Shown: in pieces, positions 42,801 through 62,000 of the stretch | How positions within the stretch are numbered: the stretch's first letter is position 1 | How the letters are laid out: each line of letters opens with the position of its first letter | Assembly: GCF_003865135.1 (NCBI RefSeq) | Contig: NZ_BHZC01000001.1 | Span: forward strand, 8,308,001 to 8,372,000 | Reading direction: 5' to 3' | From: Streptomyces chrestomyceticus JCM 4735 | Lineage (GTDB): Bacteria; Actinomycetota; Actinomycetes; Streptomycetales; Streptomycetaceae | Length of the DNA: 64,000 nt | The notes under the pieces: generated by a model | Database searches by the model: none | What the model was told of the DNA's origin: nothing | The model's input: only the letters and a program-made list of their open reading frames with translations | Made by a program: the position numbers and the translations under genes

Positions 42801-45800
42801 CGATGTCGCGGCACGGGCCGCGGAGCTGGCCACCGCTGGCGTTCGCGTAGACGTGATCTCCTGTGACGTCAGCGAACGCGGCCCGCTGGCCAGCCTGCTG
42901 GGCTGGATCGGCAGCAGCGGTCCGGAGCTGTCCTCGGTGATGCATACCGCGGGTGTGCTGGATGACGGTGTGGTGGACCGTCTCACCACCCCGCGTCTGG
43001 AGACCGTGCTGGGGGTGAAGGCGCATGGCGCGGTTTTGTTGGACGAGTTGACCGCGGACCTGGATCTGGACGCGTTCGTACTGTTCTCCTCGGCCGCTTC
43101 CACCGTTGGTGGTCCGGGGCAGGGTAACTATGCGGCGGCCAATGCCTTCCTGGACGCGCTGGCGGAGAATCGGCGTGGTCGTGGGCTGTCCGGTCTTGCA
43201 GTGGCCTGGGGACTGTGGGGCGGTGGTGGCCTCGGCGAGTCCAGCGAGGTGATCCGCTCTCGGATGCGTCGGATGCCGATGCCGCCGATGGAGCCGAAGT
43301 TGGCTGTGCGGGCGTTGGGTGAGGCGTTGGACGGTTCGGATGCCGTGGTGACGGTGATGGAGGTGGACTGGGCGCAACTGGCATCCGGTGCGGGTGCTGC
43401 TGACATGCGGGTCCGGCCGTTGGTGCGGGACCTGCCCGAGATCCGGGAGCTGTCCGCGGCCTCTGGCCGTGCTCCGGCCCTGGAGACAGTGGAGGGCGAA
43501 CTGGCTGCTCGGGTAGCGGGACTGTCCCGCTCGGAGCAGGACCGGGTGCTGACCGGTGTGGTCCGTGCCGAGGCCGCCGCGGTACTGGGACATGCCTCTT
43601 CGGACGGGGTGCAGGCCCGGCAGGCGTTCAAGGATCTGGGTTTCGACTCGCTGACCTCGGTGGAGTTGCGTAACCGTCTCAATGCGGCGACCGGGCTGCG
43701 GCTGCCTGCGACCCTGGTCTTCGACCACCCCACCCCGACCGCGCTGGCCGCCTTCCTGCGCGGCGAGCTGACTGGGCAGGCGCCAGAGGCCATAGCTGCG
43801 GCGCCGGTCTCCGCGATGTCCGCTGCGGACGAGCCGTTGGCGATTGTCGGTATGGCCTGCCGTTTCCCCGGTGGCGCGAGCACACCCGAGGGATTCTGGG
43901 AGCTGCTGGCTTCGGGCGGTGACGCGGTGGGTGGTTTCCCGACCGACCGTGGCTGGGACCTGGAGGGCATTTACGACCCGGACGGTGAGCGCGAGAACAC
44001 CTCGTACGTTGCCCAGGGCGCGTTCTTGCGGGGTGCGGCCGAGTTTGACGCGGGGTTCTTCGGAATCAGTCCGCGTGAGGCGCTGGCGATGGACCCGCAG
44101 CAGCGGTTGATGTTGGAGACGTCCTGGGAGGCGCTGGAGCGGGCCGGTATCGACCCGTGGTCCCTGCGCGGTAGTTCGACCGGTGTGTTCGCCGGCGGTT
44201 TCGCCTCTGGATATGGCCTTGGGGTCTCCGCAGCGGCTGGTGAGGGCGGCTCCGGTGTCGAGGGCCACCTGATGACCGGCAACGCGACCAGTGTCCTGTC
44301 CGGTCGGGTGTCGTACGTGCTGGGTCTGGAGGGTCCGGCGGTGACGGTGGACACGGCGTGTTCGTCCTCGCTGGTGGCGCTCAATTTGGCCGCGCAGGCG
44401 GTGCGTTCGGGGGAGTGCTCGATGGCGCTGGCCGGTGGCGTCACGGTGATGGCGACGCCGGGTACGTTCATTGACTTCTCCCGGCAGCAGGGGCTGTCGG
44501 CGGACGGCCGGTGCCGGGCGTTTTCGGAGGATGCGGACGGTACGGGCTGGGCCGAGGGTGCGGGCATGGTCGTGGTGGAGCGGCTGTCGGACGCGCGGCG
44601 CAACGGGCACAAGGTGCTGGCGGTGCTGCGGGGCAGTGCGGTCAACCAGGACGGCGCATCCAACGGCCTGACCGCACCCAATGGTCCCTCCCAGCAGCGC
44701 GTCATTCGGGCGGCGTTGGCCAGTGCGGGTCTTTCGGCGTCCGAGGTGGATGTGGTGGAGGCGCACGGGACCGGTACGAAGCTTGGTGACCCGATCGAGG
44801 CGCAGGCGCTGCTGGCGACGTATGGCCGTGATCGTGGCGAAGGCGACCCGTTGTGGCTGGGTTCGGTGAAGTCCAACATCGGTCACACTCAGGCTGCCGC
44901 GGGTGTGGCGGGTGTGATCAAGATGGTGCTGGCACTTCAGCATGGTCAGTTGCCGCGGACGTTGCACGCTGATGAGGCGACGTCGCACGTGGACTGGTCG
45001 GCGGGTGAGGTGCGGTTGCTGACGGAGTCGGTGCCGTGGCCGGTGGGGGAGCGTCCGCGTCGGGCGGGGATCTCGGCGTTCGGCATCAGCGGTACCAACG
45101 CCCACGTGATTCTGGAGGAAGCTCCCGCGATCGAGGCGCGGAGTGAAAGCGGTGGTCAGGAGCCGGTTGTTGCTCTTGAGGGTGCGGGTGCGTGGGTGGT
45201 GTCGGGTCGTACGGCTGAGGCACTGTCGGCGCAGGCTGGGCGGTTGCGCGAGTGGGTGTCGGCCCGTTCGGAGCTGGGTGCGGCTGATGTGGGCTGGTCG
45301 TTGGCGGCGACGCGATCGGCGTTCGAGCACCGCGCGGTGGTGCTTGGTACGGAGCGTGGTGCCCTTCTCGATGGTGTGCACAGCCTGGCGGCCGGTACGT
45401 CCTCGCCTGTGGTGGTGTCGGGGGTGGCCCGGCCTGATGTCCGGGTGGGTCTGATTTTCGCCGGGCAGGGTGCGCAGTGGGCGGGTATGGGCCGTGGCCT
45501 GTATGCGGGCAGCACGGTGTTCGCCGAGGTCTTCGACCGGGTGTGTGGGCTGTTGGAGCTGGAACTGGGGACCGAGGTACGCCTGCGGGACGTGATCCTG
45601 GACGGCGACGGAGACGGCGACGGTGCGGCTGCTGGGCTGGCCGATCAGACGCTGTATGCGCAGGCTGGTCTGTTTGCCTTCGAGGTGGCCCTGGCGGAGG
45701 TTCTCAAGGCTGCCGGTGTGGTGCCGGATGCGGTGGTGGGGCATTCGGTTGGTGAGGTGGCGGCTGCCCATGTGGCTGGGGTGCTGTCTCTGCCGGATGC

Positions 45801-48705
45801 CTGTGCGCTGGTGGCGGCGCGTGCCCGGTTGATGCAGGAGTTGCCGCCTGGTGGGGCGATGGCGGCGATCAACGCTGCCGAGGCAGATGTCATCGCCTCG
45901 TTCGACGAGGTGTCGGGTGAGGTGGCTGTCGCGGCGGTCAATGGCCCGGAATCCGTGGTCGTCTCCGGTGCGGTCGATGCGGTTGACGCGGTGGTGGAGC
46001 TGTGGCGGGACCGGGGTCGCCGTGTGCGGCCCCTGCGGGTCTCGCACGCGTTCCACTCTTCGGCCATGGGCCCGGTGCTGGACGAACTCCGCACCGTTGC
46101 CGAGGCGCTGGAGTTCCGTCGCCCGGAGGTGATGTGGGCCGGTGCCCTCACCGGTGAGCTGGTGTCCGAGCCGCAGGCCGGCTACTGGCCCGCGCAGACC
46201 CGCCAGACCGTCCGCTTCGCCGACGCAGTAGCCACCCTCGCAGCGGAAGGCATCTCCGTCTTCCTGGAGGTGGGCCCGGACGGCTCCCTCTCCTCCCTCG
46301 GCCCCGACGCGGTCGCAGAGGTGGAGGGCACCGAGCCCGCCTTCCTCCCGCTCCAGCGGCGTGATGACGAAGGCACCGCGGGCCTGCTGACCGGTCTGGC
46401 CCGCGCCTTCACCCACGGTGTCCCGGTGGACTGGACGCGTGTCCTGCCTGCCGGTGAGCAGGTCGAGCTGCCCACGTACGCCTTCCGGCACCAGCGGTTC
46501 TGGCCGGAGGCTCCCGCGGCGCTGTCGGCCGGTTCCTCGGCCGCCGGCCGAGACGGGGCGGGCAGCGCGGCGGAGTCGGCGTTCTGGTCGGCCGTCGAGA
46601 GCGGTGACCTGGAGCAGCTCGCGGACACCCTGGCGGTGGACGGTGACCGTCCCTTCCACCAGGTGCTGCCCGCACTGACCCAGTGGCGGCGGCGTGACCT
46701 GGAGCGTTCGACGACTGCCGGTTGGCGCTATCGGCTGGTCTGGGAGCCGGTCGCCGAGCCCGACCCGGGTGTGCTGACCGGCACCTGGTTGGTCGTCGTC
46801 CCCGCGCAGCCGGCTGCTGCGAAGCTGGCGCAGGGCTGCACCGAGGCGCTGAGCGCCCGCGGTGCCGAGGTCGCGGTGGCCGAGGTCCCGGCTGGGACCA
46901 TGGACCGGGCCGAGCTGGCTGCGTTGCTGGGCAAGGCCGCGGACCCGACGGCCGTCTCCGGGGTGCTGTCGCTGCTGGCGCTGGACGAGACGCCGCTGCC
47001 GGACCATTCGGCGGTGCCCGCCGGACTGGCCGCCACCCTGGCCCTCGTACAGGCTCTTGGCGACGCCGACATCCAGGCACCGCTGTGGCCGGTCACCTGT
47101 GGTGCCGTGGCGGCCGTCCCCGGCGAGGTGCCGACCGGCACGGTGCAGGCGCAGGTCTGGGGCCTGGGCCGCGTCATCGGCATGGAACAACCTGACCGCT
47201 GGGGCGGGCTGGTGGACCTGCCCGAGGTGCTGGACCAGCGGGCGGCCGCACGGCTGGCCGCGGTGCTGGGTGGCTGCGGCGAGGACCAGGTGGCTGTCCG
47301 GGCCACCGGGATACTCGGCCGCCGGATGCGCCACGCCGCCGAAGCCGGTCCCGGCGAGGGGCACTGGACGCCGCGTGGCAGTGCGCTGATCACCGGTGGC
47401 ACCGGCGCCGTCGGCGGGCATGTGGCCCGTTGGCTGGCCGAGGCCGACGCGCCCCGCGTGGTGCTGACCGGACGCAGCGGACCCGCCGCCGACGGTGTCG
47501 CGGCGACCGCTGCCGAACTGGCCGCCCAGGGAACCCGGGTGGACGTGGTGGCGTGCGACGTGAGTGACCGTTCCGCGCTGGCCGGGCTGGTGACATGGAT
47601 CGGAACGAGCGGACCGGCGCTGTCCACCGTGCTGCACACGGCCGCGGTGCTGGACGACGGCGTGGTGGACCGGCTCTCCGCCGAGCGGCTGCAGACAGTG
47701 CTGGCGGCCAAGGCCGCGGGCGCGGCTCACCTGGACGAGCTGACGGCCGGACTGGACCTGGACGCCTTCGTACTGTTCTCCTCCGCCGCATCCACCCTCG
47801 GCTCCGCAGGCCAGGGCAACTACGCGGCCGCCAACTCCTACCTTGACGCACTGGCGGAGAACCGGCGGGCCCGCGGTCTGACGGGCCTGTCGGTGGCCTG
47901 GGGTCAGTGGGGCGGCGGCGGCATGGCCGACTCCAAGGAGGCGATCCGGGAGCGGATGAAGAAGCTCCCGCTGTCCGCGATGGACCCGCGGTCGGCGGTC
48001 CGGGCACTGGGCGAGTCGCTGCACGGCCCGGACCCCGTGGTGACGGTGATGGACGTCGACTGGGCCGTACTGGCGCAGAGCGCGGCGAACCTGACGGAGG
48101 TACCGCTGGTGCGGGACCTGCCGGCGGTGCGCCGACTGGCTACGACCGGCAACCGGGCCGCCGAGCAGCCCGCCTCCGCAGAGGGCGAGCTGGCACGCCG
48201 GCTGGCCGGGCTGGACCGGGCCGGGCAGGAGCGGACCCTCACCGATCTGGTGCGGGCCGAGGCAGCCATGGTGCTGGGCCATTCCTCGGCCGGGGCGGTG
48301 CAGGATCAGCAGGCGTTCAAGGACCTCGGGTTCGATTCGCTGACAGCAGTCGAACTGCGTAACCGGTTGAACACTGCGACCGGACTGCGAGTCCCGGTTA
48401 CATTGATTTTCGATCACCCCACCCCGGTGGCGGTGGCCGCCTGGTTGCGTACCGAGCTCGCCCCGGACGAGCCCACTGCGCTGCCGGTGCTCGACGACCT
48501 CGACCGGCTCGAAGCCGGTCTGTTGAGCGCGGCACCCGACCAGGACACGAACGAACGGATCACAAGGCGGCTGCAAAGCATTCTCTCCAACTGGATCGAA
48601 AAGCAGGGCCGGTCGGATTCCGGCAGCGGCGGGGTGGAAATCGAGTCGGCCACACCCGACGAGATGTTCGAGTTTCTCGACAGGGAACTTGGTCTGTCCG
48701 ACTAG
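24892..48705 (+). CDS. Type I modular PKS, five modules (modules 6-10)
   Basis: A 7937-residue protein (very roughly 0.8 MDa), very large even among PKSs. It starts at GTG behind a strong ribosome binding site. Residues 1-33 ([19 protein letters not shown]...) form an N-terminal docking coiled-coil. Five KS-AT-KR-ACP modules follow with alternating extenders: malonyl, methylmalonyl, malonyl, methylmalonyl, malonyl. There is no DH or ER, so it should lay down a run of oxygenated carbons with a methyl on alternate units. The C-terminal tail (about 48460-48702, ending [14 protein letters not shown]) is a docking element for gene 4, 42 bp downstream. Modules 6 and 8 have a KR Ser-to-Ala change. 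Modules 6-7 and 8-9 are copies of modules 4-5 of gene 2, so the gene appears to have grown by two-module duplication. Confidence 0.98.
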   Translation: MSDENKLRSYLKRAIADAQDARARLREVQEQAAEPVAIVGMGCRFPGGAGSPEDFWKLLASGGDAVGGFPTDRGWDLEGIYDPDGERENTSYVAQGAFLQGATEFDAGFFGISPREALAMDPQQRLLLESAWEALERAGIDPASLKESATGVFAGGFASGYGIGLSWAAGEGGSGVEGHLMTGNATSVLSGRLSYALGLEGPAVTVDTACSSSLVALHLAVQALRLGECSLALAGGVTVLVSPGTFVEFSRQQGLSADGRCRAFSEDADGTGWAEGVGMLVVERLSDARRNGHKVLAVLRGSAVNQDGASNGLSAPNGPSQQRVIRAALASAGLSASEVDVVEAHGTGTTLGDPIEAQALLATYGQDRPEGRPLWLGSVKSNIGHTQAAAGVAGVIKMVLALQHGQLPRTLHADVASSHVDWSAGEVRLLTESVPWPVGERPRRAGVSAFGISGTNAHVILEEAPPVESGEADEPAGGGGSGTAGSAGSVADVAPVLANAGAWVVSGRTAEALSAQAGRLREWVSGRSELGAADVGWSLAATRSAFEHRAVVLGTERGALLDGAHSLAAGTSSPVVVSGVARPDVRVGLVFAGQGAQWVGMGRGLYAGSTVFAEVFDRVCGLLELELGAGVRLRDVVLGAEGVDAGLADQTLYAQAGLFAFEVALAAVLKAAGVVPDAVVGHSVGEVAAAHVAGVLSLSDACALVAARARLMQELPSGGAMAAVNAAEAAVVASFAEVSGEVAVAAVNGPESVVISGAVDAVDAVVELWRDRGCRVRPLRVSHAFHSSAMNPVLDELDGVAQGLVYHWPEVMWAGALTGELVSDPQAGYWPAQTRQAVRFADAVATLAREGVSVFLEVGPDGSLSSLGPDAVAGVEGAEAAFVALQRRTEDGATDLVTGLARAFVNGAPVDWTRVLPAGEQVELPTYAFRHQRYWPEGIVSLMPPTAGGANRITAGTEAEAEFWAAVEGEDLTRLAETLDVDGDRPFSEVLPALASWRRRDLERSLTADWRYRTTWAVVAEPDARVLSGTWLVAVPEGAAATELAQGCTEALSARGAEAVVVEIPAGTVDRTELAALLTGAGGASAVSGVLSLLALDEAPLPDHSAVPGGLAATLGLVQALGDAEIEVPLWVATSGAVAAGRGEALARPVQAQVWGLGRVVALEHPERWGGLVDLPETLDERAGARLVAVLAGCGENEVALRPSGILGRRLAHVSGRGSRESWSPRGTVLVTGGTGAIAGHVSQWLAGRGAERLVLAGRSGPAAADVAAQVAELATAGAHVDVISCDVSERSPLAALLGWIGRSGPELSSVMHTAGALDDGVLDRLSVSRLQSVLAVKVHGAVLLDELTADLDLDAFVLFSAAAATLGGPGQGNYAAANAFLDALAENRRARGLNALAVAWGPWAGGGMAESNEAVRSRMRKMPMPPMDPQLAVRALAEALQGPDAAVAVMDVDWPQLASDAGATGMLKRPLMRDLPEIRQLLATAGNTVTVAPAEGELARQMAGLDRSEQERMLTDVVRGEAAVVLGYGSADAVEDRRAFKDLGFDSLTAVELRNRLNAATGLRLPSTLVFDYPTPLALAAFLRDELTGQQQGTAAPVITVVAAPADEPLAIVGMACRFPGGVGSPEEFWEFLASGGDGVGDFPADRGWDLESVYDPEGEREGTSYVAQGAFLRDAAEFDAGFFGISPREALAMDPQQRLLLETSWEALERAGLDPASLKESATGVFAGGFTSGYGLGLSLANQGDSGAEGHSLTGNATSVLSGRVSYVLGLEGPAVTVDTACSSSLVALHLAAQAVRSGECSLALAGGATVMATPGTFIDFSRQQGLSADGRCRAFSEDADGTGWAEGAGMVVVERLSDARRNGHKVLALLRGSAVNQDGASNGLTAPNGPSQQRVIRAALANARLAPGDVDVVEAHGTGTTLGDPIEAQALLATYGRDRGDRDALWLGSVKSNIGHTQAAAGVAGVIKMVLALQHEQLPRTLHAEAPSSHVDWSAGAVRLLNEQMAWPSDGERVRRAAVSAFGMSGTNAHLILEEAPAAQDAEAVEQPGEPVVPVVTGASAWVLSGRTGDALAAQAGRLREWVSLRPALRPVDVAWSLAATRSVFEHRAVVVGGDREQVLAGLGGLASAESSGSLVAGVARSHARPVFAFAGQGSQWLGMGQELARTSPVFAARLAECAAALEPYVDWSLTDVLAGAGDTPALEAADVVQPALWAVMVSLAAVWEAAGVAPDAVVGHSQGEIAAATVAGMLSLEDGARVVALRSRALKVLAGAGGMLSVSRPAAEVEERLARFGDRLSLAAVNGPSATVVSGESEALEELRAEFEAEGARARMVAVDYASHCAQVDRLEEEITTVLAGISPRRGRVPMVSAMTGETLTGEELDAGYWYRSLRATVHYDRAVRVLASRGHQVFVEVTPHPVLMGAMNDTLVDLAQETGGEPAAVCGTLRRDDGGAERLLTSLAEAFVSGAPVDWQAVLPAGEQVELPTYAFRRRRFWPEGMLVLPMPGSVIAGSAGASTDAEAAFWAAVEDGDLSGLGDTLALEGERPFNEVLPALASWRRRERDRSTTAGWRYRTGWSVIAEPDVRLLSGTWLVAVPAESAAAELARYCVGALSARGAEAVVVEVPAGTVDRAELAALLTGAADASSVSGVLSLLALDETSLADRPVVNAGLAATLGLVQALGDAGVEAPLWVATRGAVAAGRGEALARPVQAQVWGLGRVVALEHPERWGGLVDLPETLDERSGARLVAVLAGCDENEVAIRAAGILGRRLAHVSGRGVRESWSPQGTVLVTGGTGAIAGHVSRWLAGRGAERLVLTSRSGPAAVGAAALAAELAAAGSAVEIVACDVSERAGLAGLLGRIDTSGPRLSSVMHTAGVLDDGVVDRLDTARLETVLGVKAHGAILLDELTTDLDLDAFVLFSSAASTLGGPGQGNYAAANAFLDALAENRRGRGLTGLAVAWGLWGGGGLGESSEVIRSRMRRMPMPPMDPQLAVRALGEALDGPDAVVTVMEVDWAQLASGAGAAGMLKRPLVRDLPEVRELSTAPGRAPVLAPVEGELAARVAGLSRSEQDRVLTGVVRAEAAVVLGHDSADGVQARQAFKDLGFDSLTSVELRNRLNAATGLRLPATLVFDHPTPTALAAFLRGELIGDHPDTAADSGTAVTQAAVDGTTAAADEPLAIVGMACRFPGGASSPEEFWELLASGSDAVGGFPTDRGWDLEGIYDPDGERENTSYVAQGAFLQRAAEFDAGFFGISPREALAMDPQQRLMLETSWEALERAGIDPWTLRGSSTGVFAGGFTTGYGLGVSAAAGEGGSGVEGHLMTGNATSVLSGRVSYVLGLEGPAVTVDTACSSSLVALNLAAQSVRSGECSMALAGGVTVMATPSSFVEFSRQQGLSADGRCRAFSEDADGTGWAEGAGVLVVERLSDARRNGHRVLAVVRGTAVNQDGASNGLSAPNGPSQQRVIRAALANAGLSPAEVDVVEAHGTGTTLGDPIEAQALLATYGRDRGDRDALWLGSVKSNIGHTQAAAGVAGVIKMVLALQHGQLPRTLHADVATSHVDWEAGEVRLLTEPVPWPVGDRPRRAGISAFGISGTNAHVILEEAPSVETGEAGEPAEAGSGTAEVVARAGAWVVSGRTAEALSAQAGRLREWVSARPELGAADVGWSLAATRSAFEHRAVVLGAERDTLLSGVHKLAAGTSSPEVVSGVARPDVRVGLIFAGQGAQWAGMGRGLYAGSTVFAGAFDRVCGLLELELGTEVRLRDVILDGDGAAAGLADQTLYAQAGLFAFEVALAALLKAAGVVPDAVVGHSVGEVAAAHVAGVLSLPDACALVAARARLMQELPSGGAMAAINAAETAVIASFDEVSGEVAVAAVNGPESVVISGVAEAVDAVVELWRDRGCRVRRLRVSHAFHSPAMDPVLDELRTVADGVEFRRPEVMWAGALTGDLVSDPQADYWPAQTRQAVRFADAVAALAAEGISVFLEVGPDGSLSSLGPDAVVEVEGTEPVFLPLQRRDDEGTAGLLTGLARAFTHGVPVDWTRVLPAGEQVELPTYAFRHQRFWPEAPAALSAGSSAAGRDGAGSAAESAFWSAVESGDLEQLADTLAVDGDRPFHQVLPALASWHRRELDRSATADWRYRTVWSPVAELDVRVLSGTWLVTVPVGTAAADLAQACIEALHARGAEAVVVEIPAGTVDRAELAALLTGTADASAVSGVLSLLALDETPLPDYPAVPAGLAATLGLVQALGDAGIEAPLWVATSGAVAAGAEEALARPVQAQVWGLGRVVALEHPERWGGLVDLPGTLDERSGARLVAVLAGCGENEVALRPSGILGRRLARVTRHGSGENWSPRGSVLITGGTGAIAGHAARWLCGEGAERLVLTSRSGPAAEGVAALAAELAEAGSAVGVVACDVSERAPLSALLDWIGRSGAELSSVMHTAGVLDDGVVDRLETGRLETVLGVKAHGAALLDELTADLDLDAFVLFSAAAATLGGSGQGNYAAANAYLDALAENRRARGLAGLSVAWGPWAGGGMAASSGAVRARVERGAMPPMDPRLAVRALAEALQGPEAAVTVMDVDWAQLASGPGAVEVLKRPLMRDLPEIRQLLATAGNTVTVAPAEGELARQMSGLDRSEQERMLTEVVRAEAAVVLGYGSADAVEDRRAFKDLGFDSLTAVELRNRLNAATGLRLPSTLVFDYPTPLALSAFLRDELTGGEPDTAGAPAVTVVAAPADEPLAIVGMACRFPGGVGSPREFWELLASGGDAIGDFPSDRGWDLDGLIDPEGEREGTSYVAQGAFLRDAAEFDAGFFGISPREALAMDPQQRLLLETSWEALERAGIDPASLRESATGVFAGGFTSGYGLGLSLSSQGDSGAEGHSLTGNATSVLSGRVSYVLGLEGPAVTVDTACSSSLVALHLAAQAVRSGECSLALAGGATVMATPGTFIDFSRQQGLSADGRCRAFSEDADGTGWAEGAGMVVVERLSDARRNGHKVLAVLRGSAVNQDGASNGLTAPNGPSQQRVIRAALANAGLTTADIDVVEAHGTGTTLGDPIEAQAVLATYGRDRAEERPLWLGSVKSNIGHTQAAAGVAGVIKMVLALQYGQLPRTLHAEVPSSHVDWEAGAVRLLNEQMAWPSDGERVRRAAVSAFGMSGTNAHLILEEAPAPEPAEVIDGLEDAATPEAAALAAEAGVGAWVLSGRTADALAAQAGRLREWTATRPELAPVDLAWSLAATRSVFEHRAVVVGGDREQVLAGLGGLASGVPAGSVVSGVARSNTRPVFAFAGQGSQWVGMGRELAEVSPVFAARLAECAAALAPYVDWSLNDLLAGAEDAPALEAADVVQPALWAVMVSLAAVWEAAGVAPEAVVGHSQGEIAAATVAGMLSLQDGARVVALRSRALKVLAGAGGMLSVSRPAAEVEERLARFGDRLSLAAVNGPSATVVSGEPAALEELRAEFEAAGARARMVAVDYASHSAQVDRLEEEITTVLAGTSPRRGRVPMVSAMTGETLTGEELDAGYWFRSLRATVHYDRAVRVLAGRGHQVFIEVTPHPVLMGAMNDTLVDLAQETGGEPAAVCGTLRRDDGGAERLLTSLAEAFVSGAPVDWQAVLPAGELVELPTYAFRRRRFWPEGMLVLPMLGSATAGAGAGTEAEAGFWAAVEDGDLTRVAETLALEDAGQLGAVLPALASWRRRELDRSATADWRYRTVWSPVAEPDTRVLTGTWMLLAPAGCAEELRHQCVAALTARGAEAVVVEVPVGSVDRAELAVLLTGAAADPSVISGVLSLLALDETPLADRPVVNAGLAVTLGLVQALGDAGIEAPLWVATRGAVAAGRGEVLSRPVQAQVWGLGRVVALEHPERWGGLVDLPETFDERTGGRLVAVLAGCKENEVAIRAAGVLGRRLAHVSGRGAQESWSPRGTVLVTGGTGAIAGHVSRWLVDRGAERLVLAGRSGPAAADVAARAAELATAGVRVDVISCDVSERGPLASLLGWIGSSGPELSSVMHTAGVLDDGVVDRLTTPRLETVLGVKAHGAVLLDELTADLDLDAFVLFSSAASTVGGPGQGNYAAANAFLDALAENRRGRGLSGLAVAWGLWGGGGLGESSEVIRSRMRRMPMPPMEPKLAVRALGEALDGSDAVVTVMEVDWAQLASGAGAADMRVRPLVRDLPEIRELSAASGRAPALETVEGELAARVAGLSRSEQDRVLTGVVRAEAAAVLGHASSDGVQARQAFKDLGFDSLTSVELRNRLNAATGLRLPATLVFDHPTPTALAAFLRGELTGQAPEAIAAAPVSAMSAADEPLAIVGMACRFPGGASTPEGFWELLASGGDAVGGFPTDRGWDLEGIYDPDGERENTSYVAQGAFLRGAAEFDAGFFGISPREALAMDPQQRLMLETSWEALERAGIDPWSLRGSSTGVFAGGFASGYGLGVSAAAGEGGSGVEGHLMTGNATSVLSGRVSYVLGLEGPAVTVDTACSSSLVALNLAAQAVRSGECSMALAGGVTVMATPGTFIDFSRQQGLSADGRCRAFSEDADGTGWAEGAGMVVVERLSDARRNGHKVLAVLRGSAVNQDGASNGLTAPNGPSQQRVIRAALASAGLSASEVDVVEAHGTGTKLGDPIEAQALLATYGRDRGEGDPLWLGSVKSNIGHTQAAAGVAGVIKMVLALQHGQLPRTLHADEATSHVDWSAGEVRLLTESVPWPVGERPRRAGISAFGISGTNAHVILEEAPAIEARSESGGQEPVVALEGAGAWVVSGRTAEALSAQAGRLREWVSARSELGAADVGWSLAATRSAFEHRAVVLGTERGALLDGVHSLAAGTSSPVVVSGVARPDVRVGLIFAGQGAQWAGMGRGLYAGSTVFAEVFDRVCGLLELELGTEVRLRDVILDGDGDGDGAAAGLADQTLYAQAGLFAFEVALAEVLKAAGVVPDAVVGHSVGEVAAAHVAGVLSLPDACALVAARARLMQELPPGGAMAAINAAEADVIASFDEVSGEVAVAAVNGPESVVVSGAVDAVDAVVELWRDRGRRVRPLRVSHAFHSSAMGPVLDELRTVAEALEFRRPEVMWAGALTGELVSEPQAGYWPAQTRQTVRFADAVATLAAEGISVFLEVGPDGSLSSLGPDAVAEVEGTEPAFLPLQRRDDEGTAGLLTGLARAFTHGVPVDWTRVLPAGEQVELPTYAFRHQRFWPEAPAALSAGSSAAGRDGAGSAAESAFWSAVESGDLEQLADTLAVDGDRPFHQVLPALTQWRRRDLERSTTAGWRYRLVWEPVAEPDPGVLTGTWLVVVPAQPAAAKLAQGCTEALSARGAEVAVAEVPAGTMDRAELAALLGKAADPTAVSGVLSLLALDETPLPDHSAVPAGLAATLALVQALGDADIQAPLWPVTCGAVAAVPGEVPTGTVQAQVWGLGRVIGMEQPDRWGGLVDLPEVLDQRAAARLAAVLGGCGEDQVAVRATGILGRRMRHAAEAGPGEGHWTPRGSALITGGTGAVGGHVARWLAEADAPRVVLTGRSGPAADGVAATAAELAAQGTRVDVVACDVSDRSALAGLVTWIGTSGPALSTVLHTAAVLDDGVVDRLSAERLQTVLAAKAAGAAHLDELTAGLDLDAFVLFSSAASTLGSAGQGNYAAANSYLDALAENRRARGLTGLSVAWGQWGGGGMADSKEAIRERMKKLPLSAMDPRSAVRALGESLHGPDPVVTVMDVDWAVLAQSAANLTEVPLVRDLPAVRRLATTGNRAAEQPASAEGELARRLAGLDRAGQERTLTDLVRAEAAMVLGHSSAGAVQDQQAFKDLGFDSLTAVELRNRLNTATGLRVPVTLIFDHPTPVAVAAWLRTELAPDEPTALPVLDDLDRLEAGLLSAAPDQDTNERITRRLQSILSNWIEKQGRSDSGSGGVEIESATPDEMFEFLDRELGLSD
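24991..29645 (+). other. PKS module 6: KS-AT(malonyl)-KR(Ser-to-Ala)-ACP
   Basis: KS about 24991-26280, Cys 25519-25521. AT about 26640-27710 with GHSVGE (Ser 26938-26940) and HAFH (27238-27249), so malonyl-CoA. This AT lacks the Asp-Gly repeat of modules 4, 8 and 10 and instead matches the AT of module 2 there ([10 protein letters not shown]). KR about 28570-29105 has LDD and Tyr149 (29014-29016), but Ala (28975-28977) in place of Ser136. ACP about 29410-29645, Ser 29533-29535. Activity of the KR is uncertain. Confidence 0.92.
29713..34335 (+). other. PKS module 7: KS-AT(methylmalonyl)-KR(B)-ACP
   Basis: KS about 29713-31005, Cys 30241-30243. AT about 31330-32390 with GHSQGE (Ser 31612-31614) and YASH (31912-31923), so methylmalonyl-CoA. 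The residue after YASH is Cys where the sister ATs have Ser. KR about 33262-33795 has LDD, Ser136 (33667-33669) and Tyr149 (33706-33708): B-type, cofactor motif GTGAIA. ACP about 34105-34335, Ser 34225-34227. KS DNA is nearly identical to that of modules 5, 9 and 11. Confidence 0.94.
36214..36225 (+). repeat. Variable hexamer repeat in AT of module 8 (2 copies)
   Basis: GACGGC GACGGT, encoding Asp-Gly x2, at the same position as three copies in module 4 (17003-17020) and four in module 10 (45601-45624). Confidence 0.88.
36952..37278 (+). repeat. 327-bp near-perfect repeat, copy A (module 8 AT end and linker)
   Basis: Aligned by eye with 46351-46677 it is the same length and differs at only about two bases. 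It covers the AT C-terminal end, the Ser/Ala/Gly linker and the start of the KR structural half. Identity this high at third codon positions indicates recent copying. Confidence 0.88.
39121..43755 (+). other. PKS module 9: KS-AT(methylmalonyl)-KR(B)-ACP
   Basis: KS about 39121-40420, Cys 39649-39651. AT about 40760-41815 with GHSQGE (Ser 41038-41040) and YASH (41338-41349), so methylmalonyl-CoA. KR about 42685-43215 has LDD, Ser136 (43090-43092) and Tyr149 (43129-43131): B-type, cofactor motif GTGAIA. ACP about 43525-43755, Ser 43648-43650. Second member of the third copy of the two-module repeat; predicted alpha-methyl, beta-hydroxy unit. Confidence 0.94.
45601..45624 (+). repeat. Variable hexamer repeat in AT of module 10 (4 copies)
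   Basis: Four tandem GACGGN units encoding Asp-Gly x4, against two in module 8 and three in module 4. Confidence 0.88.
46351..46677 (+). repeat. 327-bp near-perfect repeat, copy B (module 10 AT end and linker)
   Basis: Partner of 36952-37278. Directly after its end the two modules diverge (Ala-Ser-Trp-His against Thr-Gln-Trp-Arg), which marks a sharp recombination boundary. Confidence 0.88.
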
Positions 48706-48736
48706 TACTTCGCGCTCACTGACGGAACATTTTGGT

Positions 48737-48742
48737 AAGGGA
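48737..48742 (+). promoter_or_regulatory. Ribosome binding site of gene 4
   Basis: AAGGGA lies five bases before the GTG at 48748 in a 42-bp gap. The short gap suggests genes 3 and 4 are co-transcribed. Confidence 0.75.
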
Positions 48743-48747
48743 TCCTG

Positions 48748-56118
<7,371 letters not shown>

Positions 56119-59036
56119 CTGAGGTGCTGACGGGTGCCGGGGATGCCCCTGCGCTGGAGGCGGCTGAGGTTGTTCAGCCTGCGCTGTGGGCGGTGATGGT
56201 CTCCCTCGCTGCGGTGTGGGAGGCCGCTGGCATCGAGCCGGATGCGGTGGTGGGCCACTCGCAGGGTGAGATTGCTGCGGCGACGGTGGCCGGGATGCTG
56301 TCGCTGGACGATGCCGCCCGTGTGGTGGCGGTACGTTCCCGTGCCCTGTCGTCGCTGGATGTGGCGGGGGCGATGGTGTCGGTGGTGATGCCGGCCGGTG
56401 CGGTACGTGAGCTGGTGGCGGACTTCGACGGCCGGTTGTCGGTGGCCGCCGTCAATGGTCCGGCGTCGGTGGTGGTCTCTGGTGAGGCGGAGGCGCTGGC
56501 TGGGTTCGAGCGGGAGCTGGCATCGCGTAAGGTGTTGCGCTGGCGTATCCCGGCGACGGATTTTGTGGCGCATTCGCCAGCGGTGGAGCCGCTTGCCGCC
56601 CAGCTCGAAGCCGAACTGTCGGGCATTGCCCCGCAGGCAGGCCGCATCCCGATGGTTTCCACCGTTACGGGGGAGCGGCTGGCCGGTGAGGAAGTCAACG
56701 CCTCGTACTGGTTCGCCAACCTACGGCAGACGGTGCGCTTCGAGGACGCCGTCCGTAGCCTGCTGGAGTCCGGGTACGGAGCGTTCATCGAGGTCTCGCC
56801 GCATCCGGTGCTGACCGCCGCGGTGACCGAAACCGCCCAGGACACGGACGCGAACGCCACCCCCGTGCTGAGCATCGGCACCTTGTCGCAGACCGACGCG
56901 GGCGCGGCCGGTCTGCTGCGCGCCTTCGCGCACGCCCACGTGGTCGGTCTGCCGGTGGACTGGCGCAAGGTTCTGCCGGCCGGTGAGGTGGTGGATCTTC
57001 CCACCTACGCCTTCCAGCACCGCCGTTACTGGCTGGAGCCCGCAGCCGCCGCCACGGCCACCGCCAACAGATCCTCGACCGCCGAGGCGCAGTTCTGGGC
57101 CGCCGTCGAAAACGGCGACCGAACCGGGCTCGCCCAGGCACTGGCCATCGAGAACGAGCACCAACTCGACGGCCTGCTGCCCGCGCTGGCGTCCTGGCGA
57201 CGCCGCGAACAGGAACGTTCGGCCACCGAGAGCTGGCGCTACCGCATCACCTGGGCACCGGTGGCCGACCCGGCACCGGCTCGCCTGACCGGCCGCTGGC
57301 TGCTGCTCGTACCGGCCCAGGAGGCCGACGGCGAGGCGGCCCGGCAGTGCCGTACGGCGCTCACTGCCCGTGGCGCCGCGACTGTGCCGGTCCAGGTGCC
57401 GGCAGGCACCGTTCAGCGGGACGCGATCGCCGCCCTGCTCGACCGGACACAGCAGGACGCCGAGCCGGCATCCGGCGTGCTCTCGCTGCTGGCGCTGGAC
57501 GAGACGCCGCTGCCGGACCACCCGGTGGTGACGGCGGGCCTGGCCGCCACCCTCGCACTGGTGCAGGCGCTCGGCGACACCGGCATCGCGGCGCCGCTGT
57601 GGGTGGCTACCCGCGGCGCCGTCGCCACCGGCCCCGATGAGGCGCTGACCAGCCCGCTCCAGGCGCAGATCTGGGGCTTCGGCCGGATCGCCGGGTTGGA
57701 GCACCCCGATCGCTGGGGCGGGCTGGTCGACCTGCCCGCCGTCTTCGACGAACGTACCGGCGGGCAACTGGCGACCGCACTGGCCGGCTCCGTGGAGAAC
57801 CAGGTCGCCCTCCGGCCGTCCGGGGCGCTGGGCCGCAGACTCGCCCACGCCCCGCAGCCCCCGACGACCGCGACCCCGCAGGCAGCGACGGGAACCGCGC
57901 TGATCACCGGCGGTACCGGCGCACTCGGCGGCCACGTGGCCGCCTGGCTGGCCGCACGCGGCACCGAGCGGCTGGTGCTGACCAGCCGCTCCGGCCCCGC
58001 AGCCGCCGGAGCCGCGGCGCAGGCCGTCGCACTGGCCGCGCGCGGCACCCAGGTGGACGTACTGGCCTGCGACACGGCCGACCGTCCCCAACTGGCCGCG
58101 GTGATCAACCGCATCGGCACCGAAGGCCCCCGGCTCACCACCGTCGTACACACCGCGGCGGTACTGGACGACGGTGTGGTCGACGCCCTCTCGCCGGCCC
58201 GGCTGGAGACCGCGCTGGCGGCCAAGGCCGCCGGCGCCGCCCATCTGGACGAGCTGACCGCCGACCTGGACCTGGATGCTTTCGTCCTGTTCTCCTCCGT
58301 GGTCGCCACCACCGGAGCCCCTGGACAGGCCAACTACGGCGCGGCCAACGCCTACTTGGACGCCCTGGCCCAGCACCGACGCAGTCGCGGCCTGCCCGCA
58401 CTCGCCGTGGCCTGGGGCCCGTGGGCGGTCGGCGTGGCGCAGGGTTCCGCAGCGGCACGGCAGCGGCTGGCCCGCAACCAGTGGGAAGAGGTGATGGACC
58501 CGGACCTGGCGGTACGGGCCCTGGGCGAGGCGCTGGACGGCGGCGACACCGTACTGACGGTGATGAACATCGACTGGTCGGCGATCCTCGCCCAGCCGCA
58601 GTCCTCGGCCGGTCTGCTGCAGGCCGCCGTGATGCGGGACCTGCCCGAGGTCCACCGGCTGGCCGCGCTGCTGGCCGAGACCCCGCAGGCACCGTCCGAG
58701 CCGGCCCTGGCGGAACGACTGGCCGGACTGGGCCGCCCCGAACAGCGCCGGGTACTGAACGACCTGGTACGGGCCGGGGCCGCCCGGGTGCTCGGCCACA
58801 CCTCGCCCGACGCGGTCGAGGACCGGAGCGCCTTCAGCGACCTCGGCTTCGACTCGCTGACCTCCGTCGAACTCCGTAACGACCTCAGCGCCGCAACGGG
58901 ACTCAGGCTCCCCGCGACCCTGCTGTTCGACCATCCCACCCCGGCCGCGCTCACCGGCTACCTGGAGACCGAACTCCTGGGCGTCGGGCCGCAGACACCC
59001 GCGGCACCGGCCGCGCTGCCGGCCACCATCGCGGCG

Positions 59037-62000
59037 GACGAACCCATCGCGATCGTCGGCATGGCCTGCCGCTACGCGGGAGGGGTGGCCGGCCCCGACG
59101 ACCTGTGGCAGTTGCTCACCTCCGGAGGCGACGGCATCTCCGGGTTCCCCGACGACCGTGGCTGGGACCTGGAGGCGCTGGACGGCCCCTCGTACGTCCG
59201 GCACGGCGGCTTCATCGAGGACATCGGCGGCTTCGACGCCGACTTCTTCGGCATCAGCCCGCGCGAGGCCCTCGCCATGGACCCGCAGCAGCGCCTGCTG
59301 CTGGAGACGTCCTGGGAGGCACTGGAACGCAGCGGCATCGCCCCGACCTCCCTGCGCTCCACCGCGACCGGCCTGTTCATCGGCGGCTACGCGTCCGGCT
59401 ACGGCTACGGCGCCGACTTCGAGGGCGCGGCCCACCTCATCACCGGCACCGCGACCAGTGTGCTCTCCGGCCGGGTGTCCTACGCCCTCGGCCTGGAAGG
59501 CCCGGCCGTGACGGTGGACACCGCCTGCTCGTCCTCGCTGGTGGCCCTGCACATGGCGGCCCAGGCCCTGCGTTCCGGAGAGTGCTCGATGGCACTGGCC
59601 GGCGGCGTCACCCTGATGGTGACGCCCGAAGGCTTCATCGGCTTCAGCGAGCAGAGCGGCCTCGCCAAGGACGGCCGCTGCAAGGCGTTCTCCGACCAGG
59701 CCGACGGCATGGGCATGGCCGAGGGCGCCGGTGTCCTCGTCATCGAACGGCTTACGGACGCGCAGCGCAACGGCCATCCGGTGTTGGCGGTGCTGCGGGG
59801 CAGTGCCACCAACCAGGACGGTACGTCGAACGGTCTGACCGCGCCCAACGGGCCGTCGCAGCAGCGGGTGATCCGGGCTGCACTGGCCAACTCCCGTCTG
59901 GCGCCCGGAGACGTGGACGTGGTGGAGGCGCATGGTACTGGTACTAAGCTGGGTGACCCGATCGAGGCCCAGGCGCTGCTGGCCACTTATGGTCAGGACC
60001 GACCGGAGGGCCGGCCGTTGCGGCTGGGGTCGGTGAAGTCCAACATCGGTCACACGCAGGCTGCCGCCGGTGTCGCCGGTGTCATCAAGATGGTGCTGGC
60101 ACTCCAGCACGAGCAACTACCGCGCACCCTGCACGTCGACGAACTGTCCTCACACGTGGACTGGACCGCAGGCGAGGTGGAGGTGCTGACGGAGCCGGTG
60201 CCGTGGCCCAGCGGGGACCGGGTGCGGCGGGCCGGCGTCTCCTCCTTCGGCCTCAGCGGCACCAACGCGCACGTCATCCTGGAAGAGGCTCCGGCACCTG
60301 CTGTCACACAGGACGGTGACAGCCCCGCCGGAACCTCCGGGGAGGGGCCCGGGACCGGGGGCACGGTGCTCGTTCCCGGTGTGGCACCGGCCTGGCTGGT
60401 GTCCGGCCGCTCGGCTGCGGGCCTGACCGCGCAGGCGGACCGGCTGCGGGACTGGCTGACGGCCCTCCCGGAGCTGGAACCGGCCGATGTGGCCTGGTCG
60501 CTGGCTGCCGGCCGCTCGGTCTTCGAGCACCGGGCTGTCGTGGTGGGTACGGGCCGTGGCGAGCTGCTCGATGGCGTGGAGAGCCTGGCGTCGGGTGTTC
60601 CGGCTGGGTCGGTGGTGTCCGGAGTTGCCCGCTCCAACGTTCGGCCGGTGTTTGCTTTTGCTGGGCAGGGTTCGCAGTGGGTTGGGATGGGGCGGGAGCT
60701 GGCGGGGGTTTCGCCGGTGTTCGCGGGACGGTTGGCGGAGTGTGCGGCGGCATTGGCGCCGTACGTGGACTGGTCGCTCAGCGATGTTCTGGCGGGTGCG
60801 GAGGGTGCTCCGGCGCTGGAGGCGGCGGATGTCGTCCAGCCCGCGCTGTGGGCGGTAATGGTGTCGCTGGCCGCTGTCTGGGAGGCGGCTGGCGTCGCCC
60901 CGGAGGCCGTAGTCGGCCACTCGCAGGGTGAGATCGCTGCTGCAACAGTCGCCGGGATGCTGTCGCTTCAGGACGGTGCCCGTGTGGTGGCACTGCGGTC
61001 GCGTGCGCTGAAGGTGCTGGCGGGTGCGGGCGGGATGTTGTCGGTCAGCCGTCCGGCGGCTGAGGTCGAGGAGCGTCTGGTTCGGTTCGGGGAGCGGGTG
61101 TCTCTGGCGGCGGTCAATGGGCCGTCGGCGACGGTGGTGTCCGGTGAGCCGGAGGCCCTTGAAGAGCTGAAGGTGGAGTTCGAGGCGGAGGGTGCCCGGG
61201 CCCGCATGGTTGCGGTCGACTATGCCTCGCACTCCGCTCAGGTGGACCGGTTGGAGGAGGAGATCACCTCTGTCCTGGCCGGGATCTCCCCGCGCCGGGG
61301 CCGCGTCCCGATGGTCTCCGCGATGACTGGCGAGACGCTGACCGGCGAGGAGCTGGACGCCGGCTACTGGTACCGGAGCCTGCGCGCCACGGTGCATTAC
61401 GACCGTGCCGTGCGGGTGCTGGCCGGTCGTGGGCATCAGGTGTTCGTTGAGGTGACGCCGCATCCGGTGCTGATGGGCGCTATGAACGACACCCTGGAAG
61501 AGGTCGCCCAGGAGGCAGGCCCGGGGGCGGAGCCCGCCGCGGTGTGTGGAACCCTGCGGCGCGATGACGGCGGTGCCGAGCGCCTGCTGCTTTCGTTGGC
61601 CGAGGCGTTCGTCAACGGAGCCGAGCTGGACTGGCAGGCGGTGTTGCCGGCCGGACGTCGGGTGGAGCTGCCGACGTACGCCTTCCAGCATGAGCGGTTC
61701 TGGCCGAAGGTGGCTGCTGCGGCTTTCGGTGGTGATCCGGTGTCGCTGGGGTTGGGTGCGGTGGGTCATCCGCTGTTGGGTGCGGCGGTTGAGCTGGCGG
61801 GTGGCGCGGGTCTGGTGTGTACGGGTCGGTTGTCGGTGCGTACGCATCCGTGGCTGGCCGATCACGCCGTCGGCGGTGTGGTGCTGCTGCCGGGTACCGG
61901 CTTCGTGGAGCTGGCCGTGTGCGCGGGGGATCAGGTCGGCTGTGGTGTGCTGGAGGAGCTGACGCTTCAGGCGCCGCTTGCATTCCCCGAGGACGGCGCT

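Larger units (their letters stand above)
43828..48440 (+). other. PKS module 10: KS-AT(malonyl)-KR(B)-ACP
   Basis: KS about 43828-45120, Cys 44359-44361; its middle part (about 44455-44690) is of the type found in the methylmalonyl modules, while both flanks are of the malonyl-module type. AT about 45445-46510 with GHSVGE (Ser 45745-45747) and HAFH (46045-46056), so malonyl-CoA; the Asp-Gly repeat has four copies. KR about 47377-47905 differs from the repeat family: motif GTGAVG, Ser136 present (47782-47784), Tyr149 47821-47823, LDD, so active-looking B-type. ACP about 48210-48440, Ser 48337-48339. Last module of gene 3. Confidence 0.93.

Noticed and set aside
56398..56814. Small + strand reading frame beginning with ATG within module 12
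   Set aside because: It overlaps the AT coding frame in a different phase and has no ribosome binding site or recognisable protein sequence.
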